A stretch of DNA of 64,000 nt from Bordetella genomosp. 11 (GCF_002261215.1 NZ_NEVS01000004.1:3596001-3660000); one strand, 5' to 3'; counted from the stretch's first letter, positions 42,659 through 51,417 are shown. Notes: a model not told the origin generated them from the letters alone. Program-made: numbers and translations.

Positions 42659-44398
42659 ATGTACACACTGGGCATCAACGCCGCGTTTCACGATTGCTCC
42701 GCCACGCTGGTCCGCGATGGCGAAGTGCTGGCGGCGGCGGAAGAGGAACGCTTCACCCGCGTCAAGCACGGCAAGCGGCCGGTGCCGTTCACGGCCTGGC
42801 AACTGCCGTATCACGCCATCGACTATTGCCTGGGCCATGCCGGGATCTCCCTGGCCGATGTGGACCATGTGGCCTATTCCTTCGACCCCACGTTGCTGGT
42901 CGGATTGCGCAGCCTGCCCGAAACCATTTCCCTCCCGCTGGAGCCGTCCCGCCAGCCGCGCGGCCCGGACGGACAATCGCCCTGGGACCCGCTGTTCCTG
43001 TCGTATATCGTCAATGCGCCGCGCCAGCTGATCGGCGGCGCGCCGCACTATCTGCGCAAGCGCTTCGAGGGCCTGACGCTGGAGCAGTTGCAAAGCCGCT
43101 GGCAATTCATCGAGCATCACCTTTCCCACGAGGCCAGCGCCTTCCTGGCGGCGCCCTGCGAGGAGTGCGCCGTGCTGACCATGGATGGCCGCGGCGAGCG
43201 CGCGACCACCAGCTACGGCCATTTCACGAACGGACGCTACCGCCGCCTGCGGCAGATCGATCTGCCGAATTCGCTGGGCCTGTTGTACGAGGACGTCACG
43301 GAGTACCTGGGCTTCCTGCGCTCGTCCGACGAGTACAAGGTCATGGCGCTGGCCTCCTACGGCAAGCCCGGGCACGTGGACGTGTTCCGTGACATCGTGC
43401 GCCTGGACAAGGAAGGCGGTTACGTCATCGAACCGGTGAATCTGGTCGCGCGCTTCGGGCCGGCGCGCAAGTACGGCGCGCCCTTCGAGGAGCGGCATAT
43501 GGACATCGCGCATTCGCTGCAGAAAGTGCTGGAGGAAACCGCCCTGCACATGGCCCGCTGGCTGCACGAACAGACGGGCGCCCGGCATCTGAGCATGGCC
43601 GGCGGCGTCGCGCTGAATTGCGTCATGAATGCGCGCATCGCCGCGGAAAGCCCTTTCGAAACGGTATGGGTCCAGCCCGCGGCCGGCGATGCCGGCACAT
43701 CGCTGGGCGCGGCCTTGTGGGTGGACTATGAACGGCGCGAGTCGCCGCCGCGCCACTGGACCATGCAGCACGCCTACCTGGGCCCCGAGTACGCCGACGA
43801 CGAGATCGAACGCCTGCTTGACCGCTCGCGCCTCGCCTACCGGCGCCTGGACAATGTGGCGGAAGAAGCGGCCGAACTGCTGGCGCAGGAGAAGATCCTG
43901 GGCTGGTTCCAGGGGCGCATGGAATTCGGCCCGCGCGCGCTGGGCGCGCGTTCCATATTGGCATCGCCACTGGACACCGCCATGCAGGCCAGGCTGAACG
44001 GGCTGAAGGACCGCGAGGATTTTCGCCCGGTCGCCCCCGTCGTGATGGAGGAGCGCGCGCACGAGTGGTTCGACGCGCGCGGCGACGCCGGCATTTGCGC
44101 GCCGTTCATGCTGTTCGTCTACGACGTGCTGGCGCACCGCGAACGACAGATCCCGGCGGTCCGCCATATCGACGGCACCGCCCGCGTACAGACGGTGCGC
44201 CGCGACCAGCATGCCCTGTACTACGACCTGCTGGCCGCCTTCGAGCGGCGCACCGGCGTGCCGGTGCTGGTGAATACCTCTTTCAATACACGGGGCCTGC
44301 CCGTGGTATGCACGCCGCGCGATGCACTGGAATCGTTCTGGACTTCGCCGCTGGATGCGCTGGTGATCGGCAGCTATGTCGTCGAGAAACCGGTTTGA
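42659..44398 (+). CDS. Carbamoyltransferase (NodU/CmcH/TobZ family)
   Basis: A 579-residue O-carbamoyltransferase, which moves a carbamoyl group from carbamoyl phosphate, through carbamoyl-AMP, to a sugar hydroxyl. The N-terminal Kae1-like domain has GINAAFHDCSATLVRDG, the metal-binding HHLSHEASAF and MAGGVALNCVMN; the C-terminal YrdC-like domain has GRMEFGPRALGARSIL, FRPVAPVV and VNTSFNTRGLPVVCTP. Length is normal for the family. It follows a 91-bp gap with AAGGA before the ATG, so it may start a sub-operon. Members decorate Nod factors, antibiotics and glycans; the product here is unknown. Confidence 0.92.
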   Translation: MYTLGINAAFHDCSATLVRDGEVLAAAEEERFTRVKHGKRPVPFTAWQLPYHAIDYCLGHAGISLADVDHVAYSFDPTLLVGLRSLPETISLPLEPSRQPRGPDGQSPWDPLFLSYIVNAPRQLIGGAPHYLRKRFEGLTLEQLQSRWQFIEHHLSHEASAFLAAPCEECAVLTMDGRGERATTSYGHFTNGRYRRLRQIDLPNSLGLLYEDVTEYLGFLRSSDEYKVMALASYGKPGHVDVFRDIVRLDKEGGYVIEPVNLVARFGPARKYGAPFEERHMDIAHSLQKVLEETALHMARWLHEQTGARHLSMAGGVALNCVMNARIAAESPFETVWVQPAAGDAGTSLGAALWVDYERRESPPRHWTMQHAYLGPEYADDEIERLLDRSRLAYRRLDNVAEEAAELLAQEKILGWFQGRMEFGPRALGARSILASPLDTAMQARLNGLKDREDFRPVAPVVMEERAHEWFDARGDAGICAPFMLFVYDVLAHRERQIPAVRHIDGTARVQTVRRDQHALYYDLLAAFERRTGVPVLVNTSFNTRGLPVVCTPRDALESFWTSPLDALVIGSYVVEKPV

Positions 44399-44428
44399 AG
44401 CACTTGGATCACGGAACAGGATGAATCG

Positions 44429-45412
44429 ATGAGAGCCGAGTCCCGCCCCCGGATTTCCGTGGTGGTTCCCACCTACCGCCGGCCCGACCTGTTGCAGCGC
44501 TGCCTGGGCGCGCTGCTGCGCCAGACCTTGCCGGCGAACGACTACGAGATCATTGTTTGCGACGACGGCCCCAGCGAGGCGGCGCGCCGGACGGTAAGCC
44601 GGCTGACGCCCGTGGCCGGCGGACCGGCCCTACGCTACATCCCGGTAACCGCCACGCAAGGACCGGCGGGCGCGCGCAACGCCGGATGGCAACAGGCGCG
44701 GGCCGACGTCATCGCGTTCACCGACGACGATACAGTGCCCGATCCCACCTGGCTGGCCGCCGGCCTGGCCGCCCTCACGCCTGACGTGGACGCGCTATCG
44801 GGCCGTATCGTCATGCCGCTGCCGCCCCATCCCACCGACTACGAAATGGACGCCGCCCGGCTGCAGGACGCCGAGTTCGCCACCGCCAACGTGTTCCTGC
44901 GCCGCGAAGCGCTGGAAAAAGTCGGCGGCTTCGACCCGCGCTTCCGGCTGGCCTGGCGCGAGGATTCCGATCTGCACTTCTCGCTGATGGAACAGGGGCT
45001 GCGCATCGAGCGGGCACCCCAGGCCATCGTCGTGCATCCGATCCGCCCCGGCAGCTTCGGCGCCGGCATCGGCATGCAACGCAAGATCGTGTTCGACACG
45101 CTGCTTTACAAGAAACACCCGCGCCTGTACCGCGAACGCATCCGCCCGCACCCGCCGTGGTTCTACCTGTCCGTCACCGCCCTGCTGCTGCTGGCGCTGG
45201 CCACCCTGGCGGCCGGCCTGACGACCGCGGCGGTCGCCGCGCTGGCCGCCTGGGCGGCGCTGACCGGCTGGTTCAGCCTGCGCAGGCTGCGCGGGACGCG
45301 GCGCACGCCCGACCACATCGCCGAGGTCGTCATGACCTCCGCCGCGATCCCGCCGCTGTCGATTTTCTGGCGCATTGTCGGATCCCTGCGCTACCGGGCG
45401 GGGTTCCCATGA
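44429..45412 (+). CDS. Glycosyltransferase family 2 protein with C-terminal membrane segments
   Basis: A 327-residue inverting GT-A glycosyltransferase. It starts RISVVVPTYRRPDLLQRCL, has the metal-binding FTDDDTVPDPTWL and the catalytic-loop-like WREDSDLHFSLMEQG. Residues about 245-285 are strongly hydrophobic (LSVTALLLLALATLAAGL, then AAVAALAAWAALTGWF), giving one or two membrane helices, so it works at the inner face of the membrane. An AGGA site precedes the ATG; the stop overlaps the next gene (ATGATG). Confidence 0.9.
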   Translation: MRAESRPRISVVVPTYRRPDLLQRCLGALLRQTLPANDYEIIVCDDGPSEAARRTVSRLTPVAGGPALRYIPVTATQGPAGARNAGWQQARADVIAFTDDDTVPDPTWLAAGLAALTPDVDALSGRIVMPLPPHPTDYEMDAARLQDAEFATANVFLRREALEKVGGFDPRFRLAWREDSDLHFSLMEQGLRIERAPQAIVVHPIRPGSFGAGIGMQRKIVFDTLLYKKHPRLYRERIRPHPPWFYLSVTALLLLALATLAAGLTTAAVAALAAWAALTGWFSLRRLRGTRRTPDHIAEVVMTSAAIPPLSIFWRIVGSLRYRAGFP

Positions 45413-46539
45413 TGGACGCGCTGTGGCATCCGCGGCCGCGCCGCATCGCGATATTCCGTGCCCTGCAACTGGGCGACATGCTGTGCGCGATCCCGGCCCT
45501 GCGCGCCCTGCGGCGGCATTGCCCGCAGGCGCACATCACCCTGATCGGGCTGGACAACGCCGGCCCCTTCGCGCGCCGCTTCCATCGCTATATCGACGAG
45601 CTGCTGCCCTTTCCCGGCATTCCGGAATTTCCGGAGCAAACCGCGCGTCCCGACGCCCTGCCGGCTTTCTATCGCGAGGCCCGCGCGCGGCGCTTCGACC
45701 TGGCGCTGCAAATGCACGGCAGCGGGACCTTGTCCCTGCCCATCGTGCGCGCGCTGGGCGCCGAAGCCCACGCCGGCTTCGTGCCGCACCCGCCCATGGC
45801 GCACCCAGGCCGCCTGATGCCTTGGCCCGACGATCTTCCCGAGCCTCGGCGCTACACGGCCCTGATGCGTTTCCTGGGCGTGCCGGTGGACAGCGACGCG
45901 CTGGAGCTGCCGCTGTCGCCGGAAGACCGCGACGAAGCCTGCCAGCTGGCGGCGCGATACGGATTCGAGCCGGAGCGCACCCTCTTCATCCATCCCGGCG
46001 CGCGCCTGCGTTCGCGCCGCTGGCCGGCCGAACGGTATGCGCGCATCGCGGCGGCCTTGTCGGGCCAGGGATGGCGGATCGCCGTCACGGGCAGCGACAG
46101 CGAAGCCGCCCTGACGGCGCCGGTGGTCGATGCGGCCGGTCCGGCCGCCATCGACTTGACCGGCCGCACGTCGCTGGGCGGACTGGCGGCCTTGCTCGCG
46201 CGCGCGCCCATGCTGGTATGCAACGACACCGGCGTATCCCATATCGCCGCCGCGACGGGCACGCCCAGCGTCGTGGTGGCCTGCGGCAGCGATACCCGCC
46301 GCTGGGCGCCGCTGGATCGCGCCCGCCATGTCGTCATCGCGGACTATCCACCCTGCCGCCCCTGCGCCTATGACGAATGTCCGATCGGCCATGTCTGCGC
46401 GTCCAACGTGTCGGTCGACACCGTGCTGCGCGCCATCGCCGCGAAGCTGGAGGATGGCCGTCGCGCAGCCTGCGCCGCGCGGGCGGCCGCCGGCGGGCCC
46501 GCGCATGCCACGGAAGAAGGGAACAGACATGCCGCCTAG
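45409..46539 (+). CDS. Second glycosyltransferase family 9 protein
   Basis: A 376-residue heptosyltransferase-like GT-B enzyme. It begins IAIFRALQLGDMLCAIPALR and contains FIHPGARLRSRRWPAERYA and VCNDTGVSHIAAATGTPSVV. A C-terminal cysteine motif CRPCAYDECPIGHVC parallels that of the first GT9 in the cluster; the last 30 residues are Ala/Arg-rich. The start overlaps the upstream GT2 stop, and the stop overlaps the next gene by 11 bases, indicating translational coupling. Confidence 0.88.
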   Translation: MMDALWHPRPRRIAIFRALQLGDMLCAIPALRALRRHCPQAHITLIGLDNAGPFARRFHRYIDELLPFPGIPEFPEQTARPDALPAFYREARARRFDLALQMHGSGTLSLPIVRALGAEAHAGFVPHPPMAHPGRLMPWPDDLPEPRRYTALMRFLGVPVDSDALELPLSPEDRDEACQLAARYGFEPERTLFIHPGARLRSRRWPAERYARIAAALSGQGWRIAVTGSDSEAALTAPVVDAAGPAAIDLTGRTSLGGLAALLARAPMLVCNDTGVSHIAAATGTPSVVVACGSDTRRWAPLDRARHVVIADYPPCRPCAYDECPIGHVCASNVSVDTVLRAIAAKLEDGRRAACAARAAAGGPAHATEEGNRHAA

Positions 46540-47500
46540 CGCAATCGCATCGCGTCCGCTGCGCGTTCTGACCTGGCACGTGCACGGCAACTACCTGTAT
46601 TCGCTGACCCGCGTCCCGCACGAATTCCTGATTCCGGTACGCGAGGGAAACCCGCCGGGCTACGGCGCGCTGGGCAATCGGATTCCCTGGGGTCCCCATG
46701 TACGCGAAGTGGCGGCCGACGCGCTGCGCGAGCTCGATTTCGATTGTGTCGTCTACCAGTCGCGCGCCACTTACGAGGAACGCGAACGGCTCCTGTCACC
46801 CAGGCAACTCGCGCTTCCCTGTGCCTATATCGAACATGACCCGCCGCTTCCGCATCCCACCGATACCGCGCACGGGTTCGAGCACGAGCGCGGCATCCTG
46901 GTCCACGTCACGCACTACAACCGCGCTGCCTGGAACAACGGCCGCATGCGTACCGCCGTTATCGAGCACGGCGTCCCCATGCCGCGGCCGGCGTCGGAAC
47001 AGGCGCGCGTGGCGCGCGGTATCGCCGTGATCAATCATCTGCGCCGGCGCGGCCGGCGCATGGGCGCCGACCTGTTCGAGCAGGCCCGCGAGCGGGTGCC
47101 GCTGGACCTGATCGGAATGGATTCGGAATCCATGGGCGGCCTGGGCGAGATACCCAACATGGAAGTCGGCCCATTCGTCTCGCGCTACCGCTTTTTCTAC
47201 AGCCCCATCCGCTATACCAGCCTGGGGCTCGCATTGATAGAAGCCATGATGGCGGGCCTGCCCGTGGTCGGCTTCGCCGCAACCGAACTCGCCCGCGTCA
47301 TCGTCAATGGACGCAACGGCTATATCGATACGGATCCGGACCGCCTCGTCGACGCGATGAAAGCGCTGATAGACGACCCGCGCCTGGCGGCCACCTGGGG
47401 GGCCGAGGCAAGGAAGACGGCGCTCGCGCGCTACGGCATGGACCGCTTCGTGGGGGATTGGACTGCCCTGTTCCAGAGGCTTATGGGAGATATGCAATGA
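46529..47500 (+). CDS. GT-B glycosyltransferase, GT4-like
   Basis: A 323-residue protein with a glycosyltransferase-like C-terminal half (YTSLGLALIEAMMAGLPVVG, the E-x7-type donor site, then VNGRNGYIDTDPDRLVDAM). The N-terminal half is unusual (RVLTWHVHGNYLYSLTR, GLGEIPNMEVG later on) and resembles a group of uncharacterised glycosyltransferases that act on cell-surface glycans. It is shorter than standard GT4 enzymes. Coupled on both sides: an 11-base overlap upstream and ATGA downstream. Confidence 0.82.
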   Translation: MPPSAIASRPLRVLTWHVHGNYLYSLTRVPHEFLIPVREGNPPGYGALGNRIPWGPHVREVAADALRELDFDCVVYQSRATYEERERLLSPRQLALPCAYIEHDPPLPHPTDTAHGFEHERGILVHVTHYNRAAWNNGRMRTAVIEHGVPMPRPASEQARVARGIAVINHLRRRGRRMGADLFEQARERVPLDLIGMDSESMGGLGEIPNMEVGPFVSRYRFFYSPIRYTSLGLALIEAMMAGLPVVGFAATELARVIVNGRNGYIDTDPDRLVDAMKALIDDPRLAATWGAEARKTALARYGMDRFVGDWTALFQRLMGDMQ

Positions 47501-48495
47501 TCCAGGCTTTTCCTCGTCCCTTGCGCGTGCTCGTTTCGGGCGGCGCCGGTTTCATCGGCTCTCATCTGTGCGCGCGGCTGCTCGACAAAGGCCACACCGT
47601 GCTTTGCCTGGACAATTTCCATACCGGCCAGGTGCAACACGTCGAGCCCCTGAAGAACAATCCGCGCTTCACCCTGGTCACGCACGACGTGGTCGAGCCT
47701 TTCGAGGCACAGGTCGATCGCATCTACAACCTGGCCTGCCCCGCATCGCCCATTCATTACCAGACCCAACCCGTGCACACGCTGCGCACCTGTTTCCTGG
47801 GCGCGATGAATATGCTGGAGTTGGCGCGCAGGACCGGTGCGCGTATCCTGCAGGCATCCACCAGCGAGGTCTATGGAGACCCGCAGGTCCATCCGCAGCG
47901 CGAAAACTATTGGGGCCACGTCAATCCCATCGGGGTGCGCTCCTGCTATGACGAAGGCAAGCGCTGCGCCGAAACGCTGTTCCATGACTACGCGCGCGTG
48001 TATGGCGTGAAGATAAAGATCGCGCGTATTTTCAACACCTACGGACCCAGCATGGCACCGAACGACGGCCGTATCGTCTCCAACTTCATCCTGCAGGCCC
48101 TGCAGGGCGAGGCCATCACCATCTACGGCGATGGCAGCCAGACCCGCGCCTTCTGCTACGTGGACGATATGGTGGATGCCCTGGAACGCCTGATGGAAAG
48201 CCCGGAGGATGTGACCGGCCCCATCAACCTGGGCAACCCGCAGGAACTGACCGTACTGGACATCGCCCACCGCATCCAGCGCCTGGCCGGTACCGATGTC
48301 CCGCTGGTTTTCCATCCGCTGCCGCCCGACGACCCGACACAGCGCTGCCCGGACATCGGCCTGGCCGCGCGCGAGCTGGGCTGGGCGCCGCGCGTAGGGG
48401 TGGACGAGGGGCTGCGACACACTATCCGCTACTTCAGCCAGTTCGTGAATGCCGATATCGTGCGGGCGCCGGCGCGCGCGGATGTATCCATGTAG
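47497..48495 (+). CDS. UDP-glucuronate decarboxylase (UDP-xylose synthase)
   Basis: A 332-residue extended SDR that converts UDP-glucuronate to UDP-xylose with bound NAD. Diagnostic segments are SGGAGFIGSHLCARLL, YNLACPASPIHYQ, TSEVYGDPQVHPQ and NPIGVRSCYDEGKR with the catalytic Tyr-x3-Lys, then NTYGPSMAPNDGR. These match the UXS group better than 4-epimerases or dTDP-glucose dehydratases. It would supply a pentose donor to one of the glycosyltransferases around it. The start overlaps the preceding stop. Confidence 0.9.
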   Translation: MIQAFPRPLRVLVSGGAGFIGSHLCARLLDKGHTVLCLDNFHTGQVQHVEPLKNNPRFTLVTHDVVEPFEAQVDRIYNLACPASPIHYQTQPVHTLRTCFLGAMNMLELARRTGARILQASTSEVYGDPQVHPQRENYWGHVNPIGVRSCYDEGKRCAETLFHDYARVYGVKIKIARIFNTYGPSMAPNDGRIVSNFILQALQGEAITIYGDGSQTRAFCYVDDMVDALERLMESPEDVTGPINLGNPQELTVLDIAHRIQRLAGTDVPLVFHPLPPDDPTQRCPDIGLAARELGWAPRVGVDEGLRHTIRYFSQFVNADIVRAPARADVSM

Positions 48496-48552
48496 GCGCC
48501 GCCGCAACATGGAAAGGGCGCGCTGCCCGCGCGTGCCCGCGAGGAGACAGAA

Positions 48553-49284
48553 GTGCAATCCATCGATGAACCGGGAACGATCGTGGCGATATCGCCGCAT
48601 CTGGACGACGCCGTGGCCGGCTGCGGCGCCCTGCTGGCCGGCGCGCCGGGCAGCACGGTAATCACCGTGTTCGCCGGCGTGCCCGAGGCCGCGGTACCCG
48701 TGACGGAATGGGACCGGCGTTGCGGGTTCGGCGACGGCCAGGCTGCCATGACGTGGCGCCTGGGAGAGGACGACAAGGCGCTGCACCTGCTGAAAGCGCA
48801 GCCGGCAAGGCTGCCCTTCCTGGACGACCAGTATGTCCGCGCCATGGGCCGCACCCCGCCCAAGGTGGACAAGATCGCGCACGCGGTGCAGGGAATACTC
48901 GAGAAAGCCGGCGCCCGCACCGTGCTGTTTCCGCTGGGACTTTTCCACCGCGACCACATCCTGGCCTCGGACGCTGCCCTGGCCTTGTTCGCCGGCAGGC
49001 AGGACCGGCGCTGGGTGGCCTACGAGGACGCCCTTTATCGCAACAAGCCGGGGCTGTTGCAGGGGCGGCTGGTGCAGTTCTACACACGCGGCGTCTGTCT
49101 CACGCCGGTCGCTTTCCGCAATACGAACACGCATCGCAAGGCCACCGCGATGGCGGCCTACGCCAGCCAGATGGCCGAACTGGGCATTACCAGGAACGAA
49201 GGCGATACGACCGCGCCGGAGCGCTATTGGCTATTGAGCGAGTCCGTCAAGCAGGCGCCCGAATCGGGGGTCTCGCCATCGTGA
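48553..49284 (+). CDS. PIG-L family N-deacetylase
   Basis: A 243-residue zinc-dependent deacetylase of the PIG-L/LmbE family. The zinc ligands are in ISPHLDDAVAGCGALL (His, Asp, Asp) near the N terminus and in FHRDHILASD. Family members remove N-acetyl groups from glucosamine-containing glycans and glycosides such as mycothiol, teicoplanin and GPI precursors. Here the likely substrate is an N-acetylhexosamine in the cluster's product. A GTG start is used: GAGGAG lies ahead of it at good spacing. The end overlaps the following GT2 gene (GTGA). Confidence 0.9.
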   Translation: MQSIDEPGTIVAISPHLDDAVAGCGALLAGAPGSTVITVFAGVPEAAVPVTEWDRRCGFGDGQAAMTWRLGEDDKALHLLKAQPARLPFLDDQYVRAMGRTPPKVDKIAHAVQGILEKAGARTVLFPLGLFHRDHILASDAALALFAGRQDRRWVAYEDALYRNKPGLLQGRLVQFYTRGVCLTPVAFRNTNTHRKATAMAAYASQMAELGITRNEGDTTAPERYWLLSESVKQAPESGVSPS

Positions 49285-50207
49285 CCGCCGCCGGATCGCC
49301 CGCGGTGTCGGTGGTCGTGCTGACCCACGAGCGCCGCGACGAACTGCTGGACAACCTGGCCCGGCTGCGCCGGCGCCATCCGGATGTTCCGCTGATCGTG
49401 GTGGACAACGGGTCGCACGACGGCACGGCGCAAGCGGTCGCCGCGGCGTTTCCCGATATCACGTTGGTACGCGCGTCCGGCAATCTCGGCGCGGCGGGAC
49501 GCAACCTGGGCGTTTCGGCGGCCGCCACGCCCTATGTCGCGTTCTGCGATGACGATACCTGCTGGGAAAGCGGCGCGCTGGACGAAGCGCGGCGCCTGCT
49601 GGATGCCGCGCCGCGGGCCGGCGTCATCAGCGCCTGCGTGCTGGTCGGCCCCGCGGGCGCCATCGACCCGACCTGCGAGACGATGTCGCGCAGCCCCCTC
49701 GGGCCCGGGCCGGGCGGCACCATGCGGCTGATGGGGTTCATGGCGGGCGCCTGTATCGTACGGCGCGTAGCCTACCTGCAGGCCGGCGGCTACGAGCCGC
49801 GTTTTTTCATCGGCGGCGAAGAGTCCCTGATGACCCTGGACCTGGCCACCCTGGGATGGGACATGCTGTACGCCGCGCATATCCGCACCTGGCACTATCC
49901 CTCGCCCCGGCGCGATCGCCCGCGGCGGCTGCATTTGCTCAGCCGCAATGCCATCTGGACCGCCTGGCTGCGCCTGCCCTTGCGCAGCGCCTGGCAGGAA
50001 ACCCGCACCGTATTGCGCGCCTGCGCGCGGCCCGGCGAGGCCGCCCGGCTCGTCCTGGCGGCGCTGGCCGGATCGGCCTGGGTGCTGCGCCACCGCGCAT
50101 GCATCCCGCCGGAGGTGGAACGGCGGCGGCGCCTGGTAGCCGGCGACGCCATGGCCGCTGCGCGGCACCCTGCCTCCAATGCCGCCGCGGATGCCGCGCC
50201 GCGCTGA
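49281..50207 (+). CDS. Glycosyltransferase family 2 protein (rhamnosyltransferase-like)
   Basis: A 308-residue GT-A enzyme. It begins VSVVVLTHERRDELLDNLAR, then LIVVDNGSHDGTAQAV, RNLGVSAAATPYVAFCDDDT with the metal-binding Asp cluster and FFIGGEESLMTLDLATLGWD. The length and pattern resemble rhamnosyl/galactosyl transferases of the GT2 family. The C-terminal region is basic and Ala-rich without clear membrane helices. The GTG start overlaps the PIG-L stop. It is the last gene of the glycan cluster. Confidence 0.87.
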   Translation: MTAAGSPAVSVVVLTHERRDELLDNLARLRRRHPDVPLIVVDNGSHDGTAQAVAAAFPDITLVRASGNLGAAGRNLGVSAAATPYVAFCDDDTCWESGALDEARRLLDAAPRAGVISACVLVGPAGAIDPTCETMSRSPLGPGPGGTMRLMGFMAGACIVRRVAYLQAGGYEPRFFIGGEESLMTLDLATLGWDMLYAAHIRTWHYPSPRRDRPRRLHLLSRNAIWTAWLRLPLRSAWQETRTVLRACARPGEAARLVLAALAGSAWVLRHRACIPPEVERRRRLVAGDAMAAARHPASNAAADAAPR

Positions 50208-50353
50208 CGAGCCGCCTCGAAGCAATGCCGCCCCATAGTGGGGAGACCGTACTCATCTTGGAAGGCAATTTTTTCCAAAACGACGCGCCATTGCATCCCG
50301 GGCATGCCGCCTGCGACTCGGGTCCGTAACCGAAGCTGTCACAGGAGGCTCCT

Positions 50354-50623
50354 ATGAATACATCCCGCCAGCAAGAGAGACGCCCGGGCGAACGCGCGGG
50401 CACGGACCACAGCGGCGATGCACAAGATCACGCAGTTTTACGACCCGACACAGGACCGCACCAGGACGCCCCCGCGCGCTCCCTGCAAAACCGCCCTATC
50501 GATCCCAACTCCTCGACGGAAAAGACTTTTCCACCCGGCGTGGACGCCAGGGACGTGGCCGACCCCGGCCGCCAGACCCCGGGGGCGCCGCCCGTGGACA
50601 ACCGTTCCGGCCAAAAACGCTGA
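50354..50623 (+). CDS. Small hydrophilic hypothetical protein
   Basis: An 89-residue, Pro/Arg/Asp/Gln-rich protein with no hydrophobic segment and no recognised domain; it is probably disordered (PIDPNSSTEKTFPPGVDAR in the middle). A very good AGGAGG lies before the ATG, which is the main evidence that it is a gene. It lies between the glycan cluster and a hemerythrin gene. Confidence 0.6.
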   Translation: MNTSRQQERRPGERAGTDHSGDAQDHAVLRPDTGPHQDAPARSLQNRPIDPNSSTEKTFPPGVDARDVADPGRQTPGAPPVDNRSGQKR

Positions 50624-50694
50624 ACCCGGGCACGCTGCTTGCGTGAGGTGCCCAGCCGCGTCGTTGCGGTATCCCGTGTACAAGGAGAATCGGT

Positions 50695-51174
50695 ATGAAT
50701 AAGGCGGAAATCCCCCTCGCGCAGCGCGACGCCCTGACCCTGATGCTGGACGACCATCGCACGGTCAAAAAACTCTTCAAGGATTTCGGGAAGGCCGCTG
50801 ATCCGGAAATCCGCGAGGCGATCGCGCATGAGGCCTGCATGACGCTGACGGTGCTGGCCCAGATCGAAGAAGAACTGTTTTACCCCTTCCTGCGCGCGCA
50901 GAACCCCGCCGCCTTCGGCCGCCTGCTGGACAAGGCCGTCGTCGAGCATGGTGTCGCCCGCAACCTGGTTGCACAGATCCAGGGCATGACCGGCGACGAT
51001 CCGCTCTTCCATGCCCGCGTAACGGTGCTCGGCGAATATATCGCCCACCATATCGAAGAAGAAGAAGGCGAGCTCTTCCCCAAACTGGTGGTGCTGAATG
51101 TCGACCTGCGCGACATCGCCCGCAAGATGCAGCAGCGCAAGGAAGAGATCGCCACCGTGGCGCACCTGGCTTGA
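50695..51174 (+). CDS. Hemerythrin HHE domain protein
   Basis: A 159-residue helical protein of the hemerythrin HHE family, which holds a non-heme di-iron site. The likely ligands are in MLDDHRTVKKLF, IEEELFYPFL, VEHGVARNL and IAHHIEEEEGELFP. AAGGAG precedes the ATG. Such soluble bacterial HHE proteins are linked to oxygen, nitric oxide or iron handling. It probably forms an operon with the 70-residue protein that follows and ends at a strong terminator. Confidence 0.88.
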   Translation: MNKAEIPLAQRDALTLMLDDHRTVKKLFKDFGKAADPEIREAIAHEACMTLTVLAQIEEELFYPFLRAQNPAAFGRLLDKAVVEHGVARNLVAQIQGMTGDDPLFHARVTVLGEYIAHHIEEEEGELFPKLVVLNVDLRDIARKMQQRKEEIATVAHLA

Positions 51175-51204
51175 CACCGGTATACCGGCGGGGATTGGAA
51201 TGCG

Positions 51205-51417
51205 ATGAAGATCCTGACGAAGGAAACCCCCAGCTCCCGGGCGACGCTCTGGCTGGCGCCCACGATGCAAGGGGGTTTCCGCTGGGAAGTGGAAGTCGTC
51301 GACACGGGTAAGACGACGGTACCCCAGGTGATCCAATCCCAGTTCGTGTTTCGCACGCCTACCGATGCTGCGCTGGACGGAATCCGCGCGCTGGAAGAAT
51401 TGGCCGTACCGCCATGA
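51205..51417 (+). CDS. Small conserved-type hypothetical protein
   Basis: A 70-residue protein of unknown function, with FRWEVEVVDTGKTTVPQ in the core and a short C-terminal helix (DAALDGIRALEEL). It lies 30 bases after the hemerythrin gene and before an intrinsic terminator, so it is likely co-transcribed. The frame is closed on both sides and base use matches its neighbours. Confidence 0.6.
   Translation: MKILTKETPSSRATLWLAPTMQGGFRWEVEVVDTGKTTVPQVIQSQFVFRTPTDAALDGIRALEELAVPP

Noticed and set aside
42659..44398. Label as nodulation protein NodU
   Set aside because: The family carbamoylates many substrates and no nod genes are present; only the reaction type is supported.
38772..50207. Interpretation as an aminoglycoside antibiotic cluster
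   Set aside because: The carbamoyltransferase, PIG-L and glycosyltransferases would fit, but no aminocyclitol synthase, aminotransferase, radical-SAM enzyme or resistance gene is present.
38772..50207. Interpretation as a capsule or O-antigen locus
   Set aside because: No Wzx, Wzy, Wzz, Wza/Wzc, Kps or priming glycosyltransferase is present in or beside the cluster.
50231..50278. Short inverted repeats (CCCC-ATAGT-GGGG and TTGGAA/TTCCAA) after the glycan cluster
   Set aside because: Stems are too short and the T-run is inside the loop rather than after the stem, so they are not convincing terminators.
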